Source: Sphingomonas hankookensis (GTDB lineage: Bacteria; Pseudomonadota; Alphaproteobacteria; Sphingomonadales; Sphingomonadaceae). Taken from it: a DNA stretch of 64,000 nt. This document shows positions 33,969 to 43,038 of this stretch, piece by piece (the first letter of the stretch is position 1; the number at the start of each line of letters is the position of its first letter). The translations under genes and the position numbers were made by a program. The stretch covers positions 1 through 64,000 of the forward strand of contig NZ_LQQO01000034.1 of NCBI RefSeq assembly GCF_001619955.1, read 5' to 3'. A model generated the notes under the pieces. That model searched no databases. It saw nothing but the letters and a program-made list of their open reading frames with translations, and was not told the DNA's origin.

Positions 33969-34076
33969 TTCGACAAGGTCTTAGGCCGAACCCGCTAGGG
34001 CAACCGCAGGCAGCGACATGCCGGTCAGCCAGTCGCATCCGACGGACGCCCCCGCCCGTCAGATGCGACCGCTCGA

Positions 34077-35144
34077 TCAAACCCGCAGCGGACCGTTGGC
34101 GACGGGCGGGTCGAATTGTGGGACGCCGTCGGCATCGTAGCGGACCGGTTGGACCCGCGTATGGCGGTTGGGATCGAATAGCGGGTCGCCGGTGATCTTT
34201 TCATAGTCGCGCGCGTGGAACACGATCATGTCGCGGCCGCGTTCGTCGACGGTGAAGCTGTTGTGGCCGGGACCGAAAATCCTGCGGGCCGGATCGGTCT
34301 TCATCACCGGTACCGGCGATTTGGTCCACGCCGTCGGGTCCATGATATCGGCATCGTCGCGCGCAGTCAGCATCCCCAGACAATAGCGCGCATCGGTGGC
34401 GCTGGCCGAATAGGTCATGAACAGCCGCCCGTTACGCGCCAGCAGCGCCGGCGCCTCGGCAACCTTGTAGCCCCGGATTTCCCATGGAAGCGTCGGCACG
34501 GTCAGCCGCGCAGGCTTCGCGGCCAGCGTCAGCGGCGTCGCCAGCGGTGCGAGGTACAGGTTCGAATTGGTGTCGATTCCCGGCTCGCGCTGCGCCCACG
34601 CCAGATAGCGGGTGCCGCGATGGACGAAGCTGGTCGAATCAAGGTTGAAGCTGTCCCATGGCGTCTGGAGCTGGCCCAGCACGGTCCAGTTGCCCATCAT
34701 CGGATCGGGGCCATCGCACACCACGGCATAGGTGCGGATGCGGAACACATCCTCGCCGCCGCCGCTGGGGCCGGCGGCGAAATACATGATCCACTTGCCG
34801 TCGATCCAGTGCAGCTCGGGCGCCCACAGGAAGCCGGACATCGGCCCCTTCGCCTCATGCCGCCACAGCACCTTTTCCGACGCGTTGGTCAGGCCGCCGA
34901 TGGTCCGCGCGCGCCGCAACACCAGCCGGTCATATTCCGGTACCGACCCGGTCAGGTAATACCAGCCATCGGTGTGGCGAAAAACCTGCGCATCGGCGCG
35001 GTTCTTGACCAGCGGGTTGACGATGCCGTTCGGGCGGCGGCGCTGCGCGAAGGCAGGCAGCGTTGCGGCGGCGGCAGTAACGGCCGCCCCGCTCAGGAAC
35101 AGGCGGCGCGATAGCGGATCGGTCACGGGCATCTTCTCCTTCAT
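34077..35144 (-). CDS. GH43 family glycosidase, Tat-exported (exo-arabinofuranosidase-like)
   Basis: A 355-residue five-bladed beta-propeller hydrolase. The N-terminus carries a twin-arginine signal (SRRLFLSGAAVTAAAATLPA). Likely catalytic residues are Asp in NRADAQVF, Asp in NLDSTSFV and Glu in VAEAPALL. The general layout suits exo-acting alpha-1,5-L-arabinofuranosidases that release arabinose from oligosaccharides. Its start at 35144 overlaps the stop of the upstream gene (ATGA); an ATG at 35132, just after AAGGAG, is a second possibility. Third GH43 of a same-strand operon behind a TonB receptor. Confidence 0.86.
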   Translation of the reverse strand: MKEKMPVTDPLSRRLFLSGAAVTAAAATLPAFAQRRRPNGIVNPLVKNRADAQVFRHTDGWYYLTGSVPEYDRLVLRRARTIGGLTNASEKVLWRHEAKGPMSGFLWAPELHWIDGKWIMYFAAGPSGGGEDVFRIRTYAVVCDGPDPMMGNWTVLGQLQTPWDSFNLDSTSFVHRGTRYLAWAQREPGIDTNSNLYLAPLATPLTLAAKPARLTVPTLPWEIRGYKVAEAPALLARNGRLFMTYSASATDARYCLGMLTARDDADIMDPTAWTKSPVPVMKTDPARRIFGPGHNSFTVDERGRDMIVFHARDYEKITGDPLFDPNRHTRVQPVRYDADGVPQFDPPVANGPLRV

Positions 35145-36142
35145 TGCGCGGTCGGCCAGCCATCGCGGCCCCATTCGAGGGTCGCGACACGCAGGGTCGG
35201 CGCACCGTCATTGTCCTTGTCGTAGGCGTGATGGACGAGGCGGTCGACGCCATCGGTCCCACGATAATGGCCGGCGTGTCCCGGCCCGCGGAACCGTCTC
35301 TGTTCCTGCAGGTCGGCGCGCAGCAGGATCGTGCCGCCACCGGCCAGCATCGAGCTGCCGTCCTTGCCCAGATAGGGGCCGGTGATCGACTTCGATCGGC
35401 CGATCACGGTGTAATAGGTGCTGTTCACGCCTTTGCAGCAATAGTCGTAGCTGGCGATCAGCCAGTAATAGCCGCCACGGGCAAAGATATAGGGCGCCTC
35501 GATGATCGACGGTGCGCCGGCCGGCACCGGGCGGCTGGCGAGCGTCAAAGGTCTGGCGCGCGGGTTCAGTGGCTTGCCGGTGGCGCGGTCCAGCTCGACC
35601 AGCTTCAACCCGCTCCAGAAGCTGCCGAAGGACAGCCAGTGCCGCCCCTGGCCATCGGCGATGAACGCCGGGTCGATCGCATTGTAGTCGTCGGTGGGCA
35701 TCGACTGCAGCACCACCCCCTCGTCCCGCCAGCCATAGCCGGGCGCGGCGGGGTCGAGCGTCATATTGGTGGCAAGCCCGATCGCCGAGCGGTTCGACCC
35801 GAAGGTCGAAACCGAATAATAGAGCCGGTAGCGCCCGTTCACGAAGGATATGTCGGGCGCCCACATGTTCTTCGCCCCCGGTATCGCCAGCACCGCCCAG
35901 TCGGGCAGCGTGGCGAAGGGCGGCGTGCCGGCGCGCCAGTGGACGAGGTCGGGCGAGGTGCGCGCCGCGATCAGCCCCTGCCCGTCCTTGCCGATCCCGG
36001 TCGAAAAGACGTGCCAGGTGCCGCCCTGCCGGATCAGGACCGGATCATGGACCGGGCGGATGTCACCGTCAGGCGCCGGGGCCTGGGCCATCGAGCCACC
36101 GGCCAGCAGCAGCGCGGCGAGCGGCGCGACGAACCGGGCCAT
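35141..36142 (-). CDS. GH43 family arabinan endo-1,5-alpha-L-arabinanase-like enzyme
   Basis: A 333-residue secreted glycosidase with signal peptide (MARFVAPLAALLLAGGSMAQ). Arabinanase signatures: PVHDPVLI (catalytic Asp), YSVSTFGSNRSAIG, NAIDPAF, FGSFWSGLK and IIEAPYIF (acid Glu). CCKGVNSTYYTVIGRS is shared with the neighbouring paralogue. These enzymes cleave alpha-1,5-linked arabinan backbones. It begins 1 bp after the preceding gene and overlaps the next one by ATGA, so all three are co-translated. High similarity to the next entry implies local duplication. Confidence 0.9.
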   Translation of the reverse strand: MARFVAPLAALLLAGGSMAQAPAPDGDIRPVHDPVLIRQGGTWHVFSTGIGKDGQGLIAARTSPDLVHWRAGTPPFATLPDWAVLAIPGAKNMWAPDISFVNGRYRLYYSVSTFGSNRSAIGLATNMTLDPAAPGYGWRDEGVVLQSMPTDDYNAIDPAFIADGQGRHWLSFGSFWSGLKLVELDRATGKPLNPRARPLTLASRPVPAGAPSIIEAPYIFARGGYYWLIASYDYCCKGVNSTYYTVIGRSKSITGPYLGKDGSSMLAGGGTILLRADLQEQRRFRGPGHAGHYRGTDGVDRLVHHAYDKDNDGAPTLRVATLEWGRDGWPTAQ

Positions 36143-36143
36143 G

Positions 36144-37226
36144 TTACTGCGCCACCGGCCAGCCATCGGCATCCCAGACCAGCTTCTGGATCTGCAGCGT
36201 CGGCGCGCCGTTCCGTTCGCGGTCATAGGCGTGATAGACGATGTGATCACCGGTTGATTCCTGCAACACGGCGACATGGCCGCGCCCGACATAGCGGGCA
36301 TTGGTCCCCTGCCCCGATGCCAGCACCAGCGTGCCGCCGCCGTCGAGCATCGATTTGCCGCTCTTGTCGAGATACGGACCGGTTGGCGTCTTCGACCGGC
36401 CGACGACGGTGTTGTAGGTGCTGTCCGCGCCCTTGCAGCAGCTGTCGAACGCCGCGAACAGATAATAATAGTCGCCGTGCCGCACCACGAACGGCGCCTC
36501 GATCGCGCCGGGCGACGGACGGCTGGCCAGTGCGTAGACCGTCTGGTCGCTGGCGAGGCGCAGGCCGGTAGCGGGATCGAGCCGCACCATCTTGATGCCA
36601 CTCCAGAAGCTGCCGAAGGCCATCCATTCGCGGCCATCGGCATCGGTGAACACCGCCGGATCGATCGCGTTGAAATTGTCGGACGTGCTCGACTGGATGA
36701 CCGGGCCCTTGTCGGTCCAGCCTGTCGAGGGGGTGTTGGTGTTCAACGCATTGGTGGTGGTCAGGCCGATCGCCGAGCGGTTGCTGCCGAAGGTCGAGAC
36801 CGAATAATAGAGGCGGAACTCGCCACCGCGCTTGACGATATCGGGCGCCCAGATGCCGCTGGTGCCCGGCACCGCCGTCGTCGCCCAGGCGGGCAACGCC
36901 GTGTAGGCCGGCCCGCGCCACGTCCACCCCTTCAGGTCGGTCGAGGTGCGCGTCGCCAGCAGCCCTTCGCGATCGCTGACCGAACCGGTCGCGAACAGGT
37001 AATAGGTGTTGCCGTCCTTGATGATCGCAGGGTCGTGTACAGGCATGGTATCGCCGGTCAGCGCCAGCCCGACCGGCGTCGGGCTGGCCGTGGGAGTCGG
37101 TGTAGGCGTGGGCGTCGGGGCCGGCGCGGCGGGCGCCTTGATATTGCCGCTGGCATCGCTGCCGGAAATACCGTTGCAGCCGGCGAGAAGGACGAGGGCG
37201 GCGAGCGGAAGGGTGGACCGGATCAT
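36144..37226 (-). CDS. GH43 family arabinanase-like lipoprotein
   Basis: A 360-residue protein with a lipobox (LLAGC at about 13-17), a Pro/Thr-rich linker (PTPTPTPTPTASPTP, about 38-52), then a GH43 catalytic domain. Catalytic residues are in MPVHDPAII, NAIDPAV and AIEAPFV; FGSFWSGIK and STFGSNRSAIGL match endo-arabinanases. The lipid anchor and flexible linker suggest display on the outer membrane surface, giving oligosaccharides to the TonB receptor encoded 70 bp upstream. It is a paralogue of the next gene in the operon. Confidence 0.92.
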   Translation of the reverse strand: MIRSTLPLAALVLLAGCNGISGSDASGNIKAPAAPAPTPTPTPTPTASPTPVGLALTGDTMPVHDPAIIKDGNTYYLFATGSVSDREGLLATRTSTDLKGWTWRGPAYTALPAWATTAVPGTSGIWAPDIVKRGGEFRLYYSVSTFGSNRSAIGLTTTNALNTNTPSTGWTDKGPVIQSSTSDNFNAIDPAVFTDADGREWMAFGSFWSGIKMVRLDPATGLRLASDQTVYALASRPSPGAIEAPFVVRHGDYYYLFAAFDSCCKGADSTYNTVVGRSKTPTGPYLDKSGKSMLDGGGTLVLASGQGTNARYVGRGHVAVLQESTGDHIVYHAYDRERNGAPTLQIQKLVWDADGWPVAQ

Positions 37227-37295
37227 GGGTGGGTCACTCCGTCAGAATAGAATGGGATCGCGAAGGGCGGCGGGGCGCTGGCCCCGCCCGCCCGG

Positions 37296-40112
37296 TCAGT
37301 CGAACGCGTAGCGCAGGCCGACCGCGAAGGTCCGCGACAACAGCGTGGTGCCGAGATTGAACTGGTTCTGGTTCCCGGCATCCTCGAACTTGTAATAGTT
37401 CTGCTGCGTCTGGCTGGTCAGGTTGACCGCATCCAGCGTCAGGCCCAGCCGCTTGGTGACGTCATAGGTCAGCTGGAAATCGAGGCTGCTTTCGGGCCGC
37501 CGCCATACGCCGATCGGGTTGGCGAACAGCCGCGCCTCGTTATTGCCGAGGAACGCCTTGCGCCAGACATAGGACAGGCGGGCGCCCAGACCGCCCTTAT
37601 CATAGGCGAGCGTTGCATTGTACGACAGGTCGGACACGCCGAAGAATGCCGATTCGGTTTCGGCGACGATGTTGCCGTTCTGGTCCGAGATGGGGATGTT
37701 CTGCTTGGAATCGAGCAGCGTCATGCTGCCCTGGAAGCCGAAGCCGTCCAGCACCCAGGGCAGATAGGTCGGGAAATAGGTCAGGCCCAGCTCGATGCCC
37801 TTCAGCACGCCGTTCGATGCGTTTTCGGGACGGGTCACGGCAAAGCGGTTGGTGTTCAGCCCGGTGCCGGGGATGACCAGCAGCGAGGTGACCGGCACGA
37901 CCAGCCCATCGATCTCGCGACGGAAGGCGGTGGCGTAGAGCGCACTGTTGCGTTCGAAATACCATTCGGCCGACAAGTCGTAGTTGCGCGCGGTGGTCGG
38001 GCGCAGGTTCGGATTGCCGGCGCTGCCGCTGCCGCGCCCGACATTGGTCAGGTCGCCGACCAGGTTGGGATTGGGGTTGAGATCGCCGAACGCCGGACGG
38101 CGCAGCGTCTCACCATAATTGAAGCGGATGCGGAAATCGTCGGTGATCTCGTAGCGCAGCGTGGCGCTCGGCAGGAAACGGCTGGTGCCGTTCGACGCGC
38201 TGGTCACCCGGCCGTTATAGCGGTCGGTAAAGACGAAATTGGTGTCGACATCGGTGTAGCGCACGCCCGCCTGGACGAAGAACGGTCGTCCGAACAGGTC
38301 GAACTGCCCGTCCGCCATCGCATAGGCGGTCATCGTGATCTCGTTGATGTCGAACACATCGGTCAGGCTGAGCGCGTTCGACAGCTTGAACCCCGGTGCG
38401 ACGCTGCCCTTGTAGAGCTGGCGGATCGCATCGACATTTTCGTAGATATAGGTGCCGTTGGGGACCAGCCACGACGTCGGCACGCTGGCGCGCCCGTCGA
38501 AAAAGTCCTTGTTGAGCAATTGCAGGCCCGGATCGAGCGTCGACAACCGCCGACCGAGCCCGGGCGCGTCCTGCGCCCGCACCGAATCCATCGCATTGCG
38601 ATCGTCGATGCGGATGCCGGCCTTCACGCGGCGCAGGAAGCCTTCGTCCCAGCGGTTCTCACCATCCAGATGCAGGGTAAGGGCGTCACCCTTCGACCGG
38701 TTGGCGTTGTCGTAGAATTCGCCGACATTCCACTGGGTCGGGTCGGTCAGCAGCGCGTTGTTGTCGAAATTATAGGCGGGAATGCCGTTGCGGGTGTTGA
38801 AGTCGACATCGATCCGCTTGGCCACGCGATCGATCCGCATCGCCAGGAACTGCGTGTCGAACTGGCTGTTCTGGTACGACAAGTCGGCGGTGATCCGCGC
38901 ATTGTCACCGACCTTCCAGTCGCCGTTCAGCGCATAGACGAAGCTGTTGGTCTTCGACCGGGTATAGTCGCCGCTGTTGAAGCCATAGACGTCGCCGACC
39001 GAGCGCGCCTTGATGATGTTGGTGTCGGGATACAGCTCGATCGTCGATTTGGGGTTGGCGCCAAGCGACCCCCACCAGTCGACGAAGCTGAAGAACAGGC
39101 TGTTCTGCGTCGTCGCGCTGAACTGGTTCCAGAAGACTTCGGCGGTGTAGGTCGAGCTGTTGTTCGGCGACCATTGCACCGCGGCGTTGACCGCCGGACG
39201 CTCGCGCGTGCCGGCGACGTCGGGGCTGAACACCGCGTCGCGCGACAGATAATAGGGCACCTGCCGCCCACCGAGCAGGAAGGTCGATCCGGCGGCATAG
39301 GGCAGGCCGCGCTCGGTCCCGGGCACCCAGGCGCCGCTTTCGGGGAAGACCCGCTGCAACGGGGTGAAGCCCGGCGGCGGGTTTTCGGTCACAAACGGCA
39401 CCATCGCGCCCGACGTCACGCTCATGTCGCGGAACTTCGTGCGCGCATAGCTGCCGCTGACCAGCACGCCGATGTCGCCGATCCCGGTTTCCCAGCGGTT
39501 GCTGATCAGGCCCGATACGTTCGGGTTAAAGCTGTCGGCCTGTTCGTTGTAGATGCCGCGCGCGACGCCCGAGATGGCGAAGCCGTTGAAATCGAACGGA
39601 CGCCGGGTGAACACGTCGATCTGTCCGGCAATGCCGGTTTCGATCTGGTCGGCGGCGCGCGTCTTGTACACGTCGATCCGCTTGACGAGGTTCGCCGGAA
39701 TATCGGCCAGCGCAAAGGCCTGACCCGATGCGGTAAAGATGTTGCGCCCGTTCATGGTGGTCAGCGCGTCGGGCAGGCCGCGGATCGAGATCGCCGCCGC
39801 TTCGCCGCCGGTGCGGTTCGTGACCTGCACGCCGCTGATCCGCTGCAACGCTTCGATCGCATTGTTGTCGGGCAATTTGCCGACATCCTCGGCCACGATC
39901 GAGTCGACGACCTGCGTCGCGTTGCGCTTGACGTTCAGCGCGCCGACGATCGAGGCGCGGACCCCGGTGACGACGATTTCATCCTCGGCTTCGGACGTGA
40001 CCGACGCGACATCCGGCGACGACTGGACTTCCGATGTGTCCTGTGCCGATGCCGGTGATGGCAGAAATGCCAAGGCCGAAACCGACGCCAGAATCGTAGC
40101 TATGCCGCGCAT
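37296..40112 (-). CDS. TonB-dependent receptor (carbohydrate uptake type)
   Basis: A 938-residue outer-membrane receptor. It has a signal peptide (ending PASAQ), a TonB-box-like DEIVVTGVRAS, a plug domain (LPDNNAIEALQRISGVQVTN, AAISIRGLPDALTTMNGRNI), and a beta-barrel closing with AVGLRYAFD (C-terminal aromatic-x signal). The type belongs to the Xanthomonas/Caulobacter-style sugar receptors. It is followed 70 bp later by three GH43 genes, so arabino-oligosaccharide import across the outer membrane is the likely role. No regulator gene lies adjacent. Confidence 0.94.
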   Translation of the reverse strand: MRGIATILASVSALAFLPSPASAQDTSEVQSSPDVASVTSEAEDEIVVTGVRASIVGALNVKRNATQVVDSIVAEDVGKLPDNNAIEALQRISGVQVTNRTGGEAAAISIRGLPDALTTMNGRNIFTASGQAFALADIPANLVKRIDVYKTRAADQIETGIAGQIDVFTRRPFDFNGFAISGVARGIYNEQADSFNPNVSGLISNRWETGIGDIGVLVSGSYARTKFRDMSVTSGAMVPFVTENPPPGFTPLQRVFPESGAWVPGTERGLPYAAGSTFLLGGRQVPYYLSRDAVFSPDVAGTRERPAVNAAVQWSPNNSSTYTAEVFWNQFSATTQNSLFFSFVDWWGSLGANPKSTIELYPDTNIIKARSVGDVYGFNSGDYTRSKTNSFVYALNGDWKVGDNARITADLSYQNSQFDTQFLAMRIDRVAKRIDVDFNTRNGIPAYNFDNNALLTDPTQWNVGEFYDNANRSKGDALTLHLDGENRWDEGFLRRVKAGIRIDDRNAMDSVRAQDAPGLGRRLSTLDPGLQLLNKDFFDGRASVPTSWLVPNGTYIYENVDAIRQLYKGSVAPGFKLSNALSLTDVFDINEITMTAYAMADGQFDLFGRPFFVQAGVRYTDVDTNFVFTDRYNGRVTSASNGTSRFLPSATLRYEITDDFRIRFNYGETLRRPAFGDLNPNPNLVGDLTNVGRGSGSAGNPNLRPTTARNYDLSAEWYFERNSALYATAFRREIDGLVVPVTSLLVIPGTGLNTNRFAVTRPENASNGVLKGIELGLTYFPTYLPWVLDGFGFQGSMTLLDSKQNIPISDQNGNIVAETESAFFGVSDLSYNATLAYDKGGLGARLSYVWRKAFLGNNEARLFANPIGVWRRPESSLDFQLTYDVTKRLGLTLDAVNLTSQTQQNYYKFEDAGNQNQFNLGTTLLSRTFAVGLRYAFD

Positions 40113-40372
40113 ATATCCCCCCCAAACGATTTTCTGTTTTTATAATACTCTGACAAATATCAGCTGATTGCGTGTTGGCAATCGAAAAAAAGCGGCACAG
40201 CTTCGGATCATCGCGCCGTTATCGCTAACAACAACTGGACGCGATTACCGAAGAGAGGCCGGACTGTTCGGCGGATTCGTTTGTCTGACTATCGGATGCC
40301 GATGGTCGATATGCTCGATGGTGCATGACCGGCATAGTGGCAGCGGCGGCGGCGAAGCGGTACGAAGGCGTC
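40113..40372. promoter_or_regulatory. divergent promoter region with AT-rich leader upstream of the TonB receptor
   Basis: 260 bp without a gene. The part next to the receptor (40135-40200) is unusually AT-rich for this genome. It contains the perfect dyad ATCAGCTGAT (40159-40168) within a looser CTGACAAATATCAG arrangement, candidates for an arabinose-responsive operator. A G-run near the receptor start serves as its ribosome binding site. Which regulator acts here is unknown. Confidence 0.35.
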
Positions 40373-41542
40373 ATGCCGATCGTCGCCTTGCTCGCCGCTG
40401 CCACGGCGCAACCCGTTGCCGAAGTGCGCGTCGCGTTCGACCGACAGGGCGAAACGGCGGTCGTCACGCGTGGACTGGCCGATATCGCCGCGAACCGTCC
40501 GGTCACCGCCGATGATCCGGTCCGCGTCGCGTCCATTTCCAAGCTGGTAACGGCGATCGCGGTGTTGCGACTGGTCGATGCCAAGCGGCTCGATCTCGAT
40601 GCGGACGTATCCGATCTGCTCGGCTGGCGGCTGCGGCATCCGCGTTTTCCCGACGTGCCGATCACGCTGCGGATGCTGCTGTCGCACCGGGCGGGGATCG
40701 TCGACGGGGTCGATTATGTCCTGCCGCTCGATGCCGAACTGGCCCCGGTGCTAGCGGATCCGAAAGCATGGGACGCCGCCCATGCGCCGGGTACGTGGTT
40801 CGCCTATGCCAATCTGAACTTCCCGATCGTCGCGAGCGTGATCGAACGCGCGACCGGCGAACGGTTCGACCGGGCGATGCAGCGGCTGGTGTTCGCGCCG
40901 CTGGGTATCGAGGCCTGCTATAACTGGGCGAGTTGCGCGCCGGGCGTGTCGGCGCGGGCGGTGGTGCAGTATCGCGCGGGCAAGCCGACCAAGGACGACC
41001 ATCATGGCCGCCCGCCCGCCTGCCCGGTCGAGCCGGCGCGCGACGGTTCGTGCGACCTGTCGCGGTGGCGTGCGGGGGTGAACGGGGCGATGTTCTCGCC
41101 GCAAGGGGGGCTGCGCATCTCGGCGCGGGGGCTGGCGGCGATCGGGCGGATGCTGTTGCGCCGGGGCCAGGGGGACCGCGGGCGATTGTTGTCCCCACGC
41201 GCCTTTGCCCTGCTGACCACGCCGCAATGGACCTGGGACGGGACCAACGGCGACACCGGCAGCGATGCGACGACGGGAGCGAAACAGGCGGGGTTCATGT
41301 GCCGCTATGGGTTGGCGGTGACGTTCCTTGCGACGCCGGTGCGGGGGTGCCGTGACGACCCGTTCGGCGACGGGCGGATGCGGATCGGTCATGCCGGTGA
41401 CGCCTATGGCCTGCGCTCGGGGCTGTGGGTCGATCTGCGGCGCGGGACCGGCGTCGCCTATTTCGCGACCGATGTGCCGGTGGCGGCGGCGACGGGGTCG
41501 GCGTTTACGCCGACCGAGGAGCGGTTGGCACGGGGAAGGTGA
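40373..41542 (+). CDS. serine hydrolase, beta-lactamase/class C-type fold
   Basis: A 389-residue protein of the beta-lactamase/transpeptidase-like superfamily. The catalytic Ser-x-x-Lys is SISK in [12 protein letters not shown], and the Tyr-x-Asn motif is YANLN. A typical LSHRAGI loop follows the first motif. Members act as D-Ala peptidases, esterases or beta-lactamase-like hydrolases; substrate unknown. The start [14 protein letters not shown] at 40373 gives a short signal-like N-terminus and is preceded by GAAGG; ATG at 40325 is an in-frame alternative. No partner gene. Confidence 0.83.
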   Translation: MPIVALLAAATAQPVAEVRVAFDRQGETAVVTRGLADIAANRPVTADDPVRVASISKLVTAIAVLRLVDAKRLDLDADVSDLLGWRLRHPRFPDVPITLRMLLSHRAGIVDGVDYVLPLDAELAPVLADPKAWDAAHAPGTWFAYANLNFPIVASVIERATGERFDRAMQRLVFAPLGIEACYNWASCAPGVSARAVVQYRAGKPTKDDHHGRPPACPVEPARDGSCDLSRWRAGVNGAMFSPQGGLRISARGLAAIGRMLLRRGQGDRGRLLSPRAFALLTTPQWTWDGTNGDTGSDATTGAKQAGFMCRYGLAVTFLATPVRGCRDDPFGDGRMRIGHAGDAYGLRSGLWVDLRRGTGVAYFATDVPVAAATGSAFTPTEERLARGR

Positions 41543-41590
41543 TTTTGCCTCCCCTGCTCCCTTCGCGCCCCACCCCCGACCCCCGACCCC

Positions 41591-41710
41591 GTTTGCTTCG
41601 AGCGCAGGTTCGAGCCTGTCGAGAACCGTAGTCGAGAAGGGGTTGCCCCGAACACAGGGTTCTCGACGGACGCTTCTCGACAAGCTCGAAACTGCTCGAA
41701 CCGAACGGGG
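41591..41710. repeat. family C palindromic repeat
   Basis: TTTGCTTCGAGCGCAGGTTC…GCCTGTCGAGAACC on the left and the inverted module CTCGACGGACGCTTCTCGAC AAGCTCGAA on the right, with GGGTTGCCCCGAACACAGGG between. This is the same element as 18778-18977. No gene in 41543-41737. Confidence 0.85.
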
Positions 41711-41737
41711 GTAACAAAACCGAGCGGACGTGGCCCC

Positions 41738-42667
41738 TCAATGCTTCTTCGGCAGGACGTGCAGTACGCCGGCGATGACCCCGCCGATCAGGACGCCGAA
41801 CACCGCCGCGCCGGCCGCGTTGACGATCCATTCCAGCACCCCGCCCAGCCCCGGCACCGCCTCGGCCACATGATGCGCGGTGTCGTGGACGAGGTGCGGC
41901 AACGTGGCGAAGCCGAACTCCTCCAGCCCGTGCAGGATGATCTGCCCGCCGACCCACAGCATCGCCGCCGTGCCGATCAGCGCCAGCGCCTTGAGCACCA
42001 CCGGCATCGCCTTCACCAGCCCGCGCCCGACACTCTGCGCCAGCGCGCTCGACCGGCGGGCCAGCGCCAGCCCGATATCGTCCATCTTCACGATCAGCGC
42101 GACGACGCCGTACACGCCGATGGTGATCGCGATGCCGACCACCGCCAGCGCGATGCCCTGCATCCAGATCGACAGCGCGGGCAGTTCGTTGAGCGCGATG
42201 ATCATGATTTCCGCCGACAGGATCATGTCGGTGCGGATCGCGCCGCTGACCTGCGTACGCTCCAGCTCGGCCGGGTCGGTCGGGGTCGCCGCTTCCTCGG
42301 CATGATGACCGCCGAACAGCGGGGCGAGGACCTTTTCCGCCCCCTCGAAGCACAGGAACGCGCCGCCCGCCATCAGGATCGGGGTGATCGCCCAGGGCGC
42401 GAAGAATTTGAGGATCAGCGCGGCGGGCAGCAGGATCAGCAGCTTGTTGCGCAGCGACCCCAGCGCGATCTTGCCGATGATCGGCAGTTCGCGCGCAGGC
42501 GACAGGCCGACGACATAGCGCGGGGTGACCGCAGCATCGTCGATCACCACGCCCGCCGCCTTGGCCCCGGCGCGTCCGGCCGCCGCGCTCACATCGTCGA
42601 GCGATGCCGCCGCCAGCTTCGCGATCGCCGCGATATCGTCGAGCAGCGCAACCAATCCACCAGCCAT
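41738..42667 (-). CDS. DUF808 family inner membrane protein (YedI-like)
   Basis: A 309-residue membrane protein with about six predicted helices (LLILLPAALILKFFAPWAI, IAITIGVYGVVALIV, LIGTAAMLWVGGQIIL, AVFGVLIGGVIAGVLHVL). The DUF808 family features LSPARELPIIGKIALGSLRNK and GAFLCFEGAEKV are present. The biochemical role is unknown. The start MAGGLVALLDDIAAIAKL at 42667 has GGGGACAGG upstream; in-frame sequence further upstream is not family-like. Confidence 0.9.
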   Translation of the reverse strand: MAGGLVALLDDIAAIAKLAAASLDDVSAAAGRAGAKAAGVVIDDAAVTPRYVVGLSPARELPIIGKIALGSLRNKLLILLPAALILKFFAPWAITPILMAGGAFLCFEGAEKVLAPLFGGHHAEEAATPTDPAELERTQVSGAIRTDMILSAEIMIIALNELPALSIWMQGIALAVVGIAITIGVYGVVALIVKMDDIGLALARRSSALAQSVGRGLVKAMPVVLKALALIGTAAMLWVGGQIILHGLEEFGFATLPHLVHDTAHHVAEAVPGLGGVLEWIVNAAGAAVFGVLIGGVIAGVLHVLPKKH

Positions 42668-43038
42668 CGCCTGTCCCCTAGTTCCTCGGCCCGACCGGTA
42701 GCGGCAGCCGTGCGGCAACGCCATGGACAGTGGGCCACAAATTTTTTGGTTAACGGGTCGAATGGCTCGACGACGTCCGCCAAGCATGACAAATTTGATG
42801 CGCGATCGTATCAAACCATTGCTGGCGCGCCGCTTTATGGAAAGTGCCGTCATCGACACACGCATAACATCGAGGCCAGTATCGGCGTCTTGCGGGTCCG
42901 CGGTTAACATCCCTTCGGGAATAGTTAAAATCCCGGCAAGGTCTTCTTAAAGCCGGGTCTCTACGTGGTGTCGTATACGAGTAGGCCTAATTCCGTAATT
43001 TGCGGACTTCGGCTCTCGCATAAGGTCGGGAGAGAAGT
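42668..43038. other. 371-bp intergenic region upstream of a chemoreceptor
   Basis: No gene was seen. Two near-identical decamers, TTAACATCCC (about 42904) and TTAAAATCCC (about 42924), stand about 20 bp apart ahead of the chemoreceptor, and a purine-rich GGGAGAGAAG precedes its ATG. No sigma factor consensus could be matched convincingly. Confidence 0.4.

Noticed and set aside
33788-33976. N-terminal extension of the cyclophilin gene
   Set aside because: The open frame runs antisense through the tRNA-Ser gene and precedes the signal peptide; it is a by-product of tRNA sequence.
42904-43038. Sigma28-type or CtrA-type promoter ahead of the first chemoreceptor
   Set aside because: TTAA elements are present but not at CtrA spacing (TTAA-N7-TTAA), and the best sigma28-like match has wrong spacing and a poor -10.
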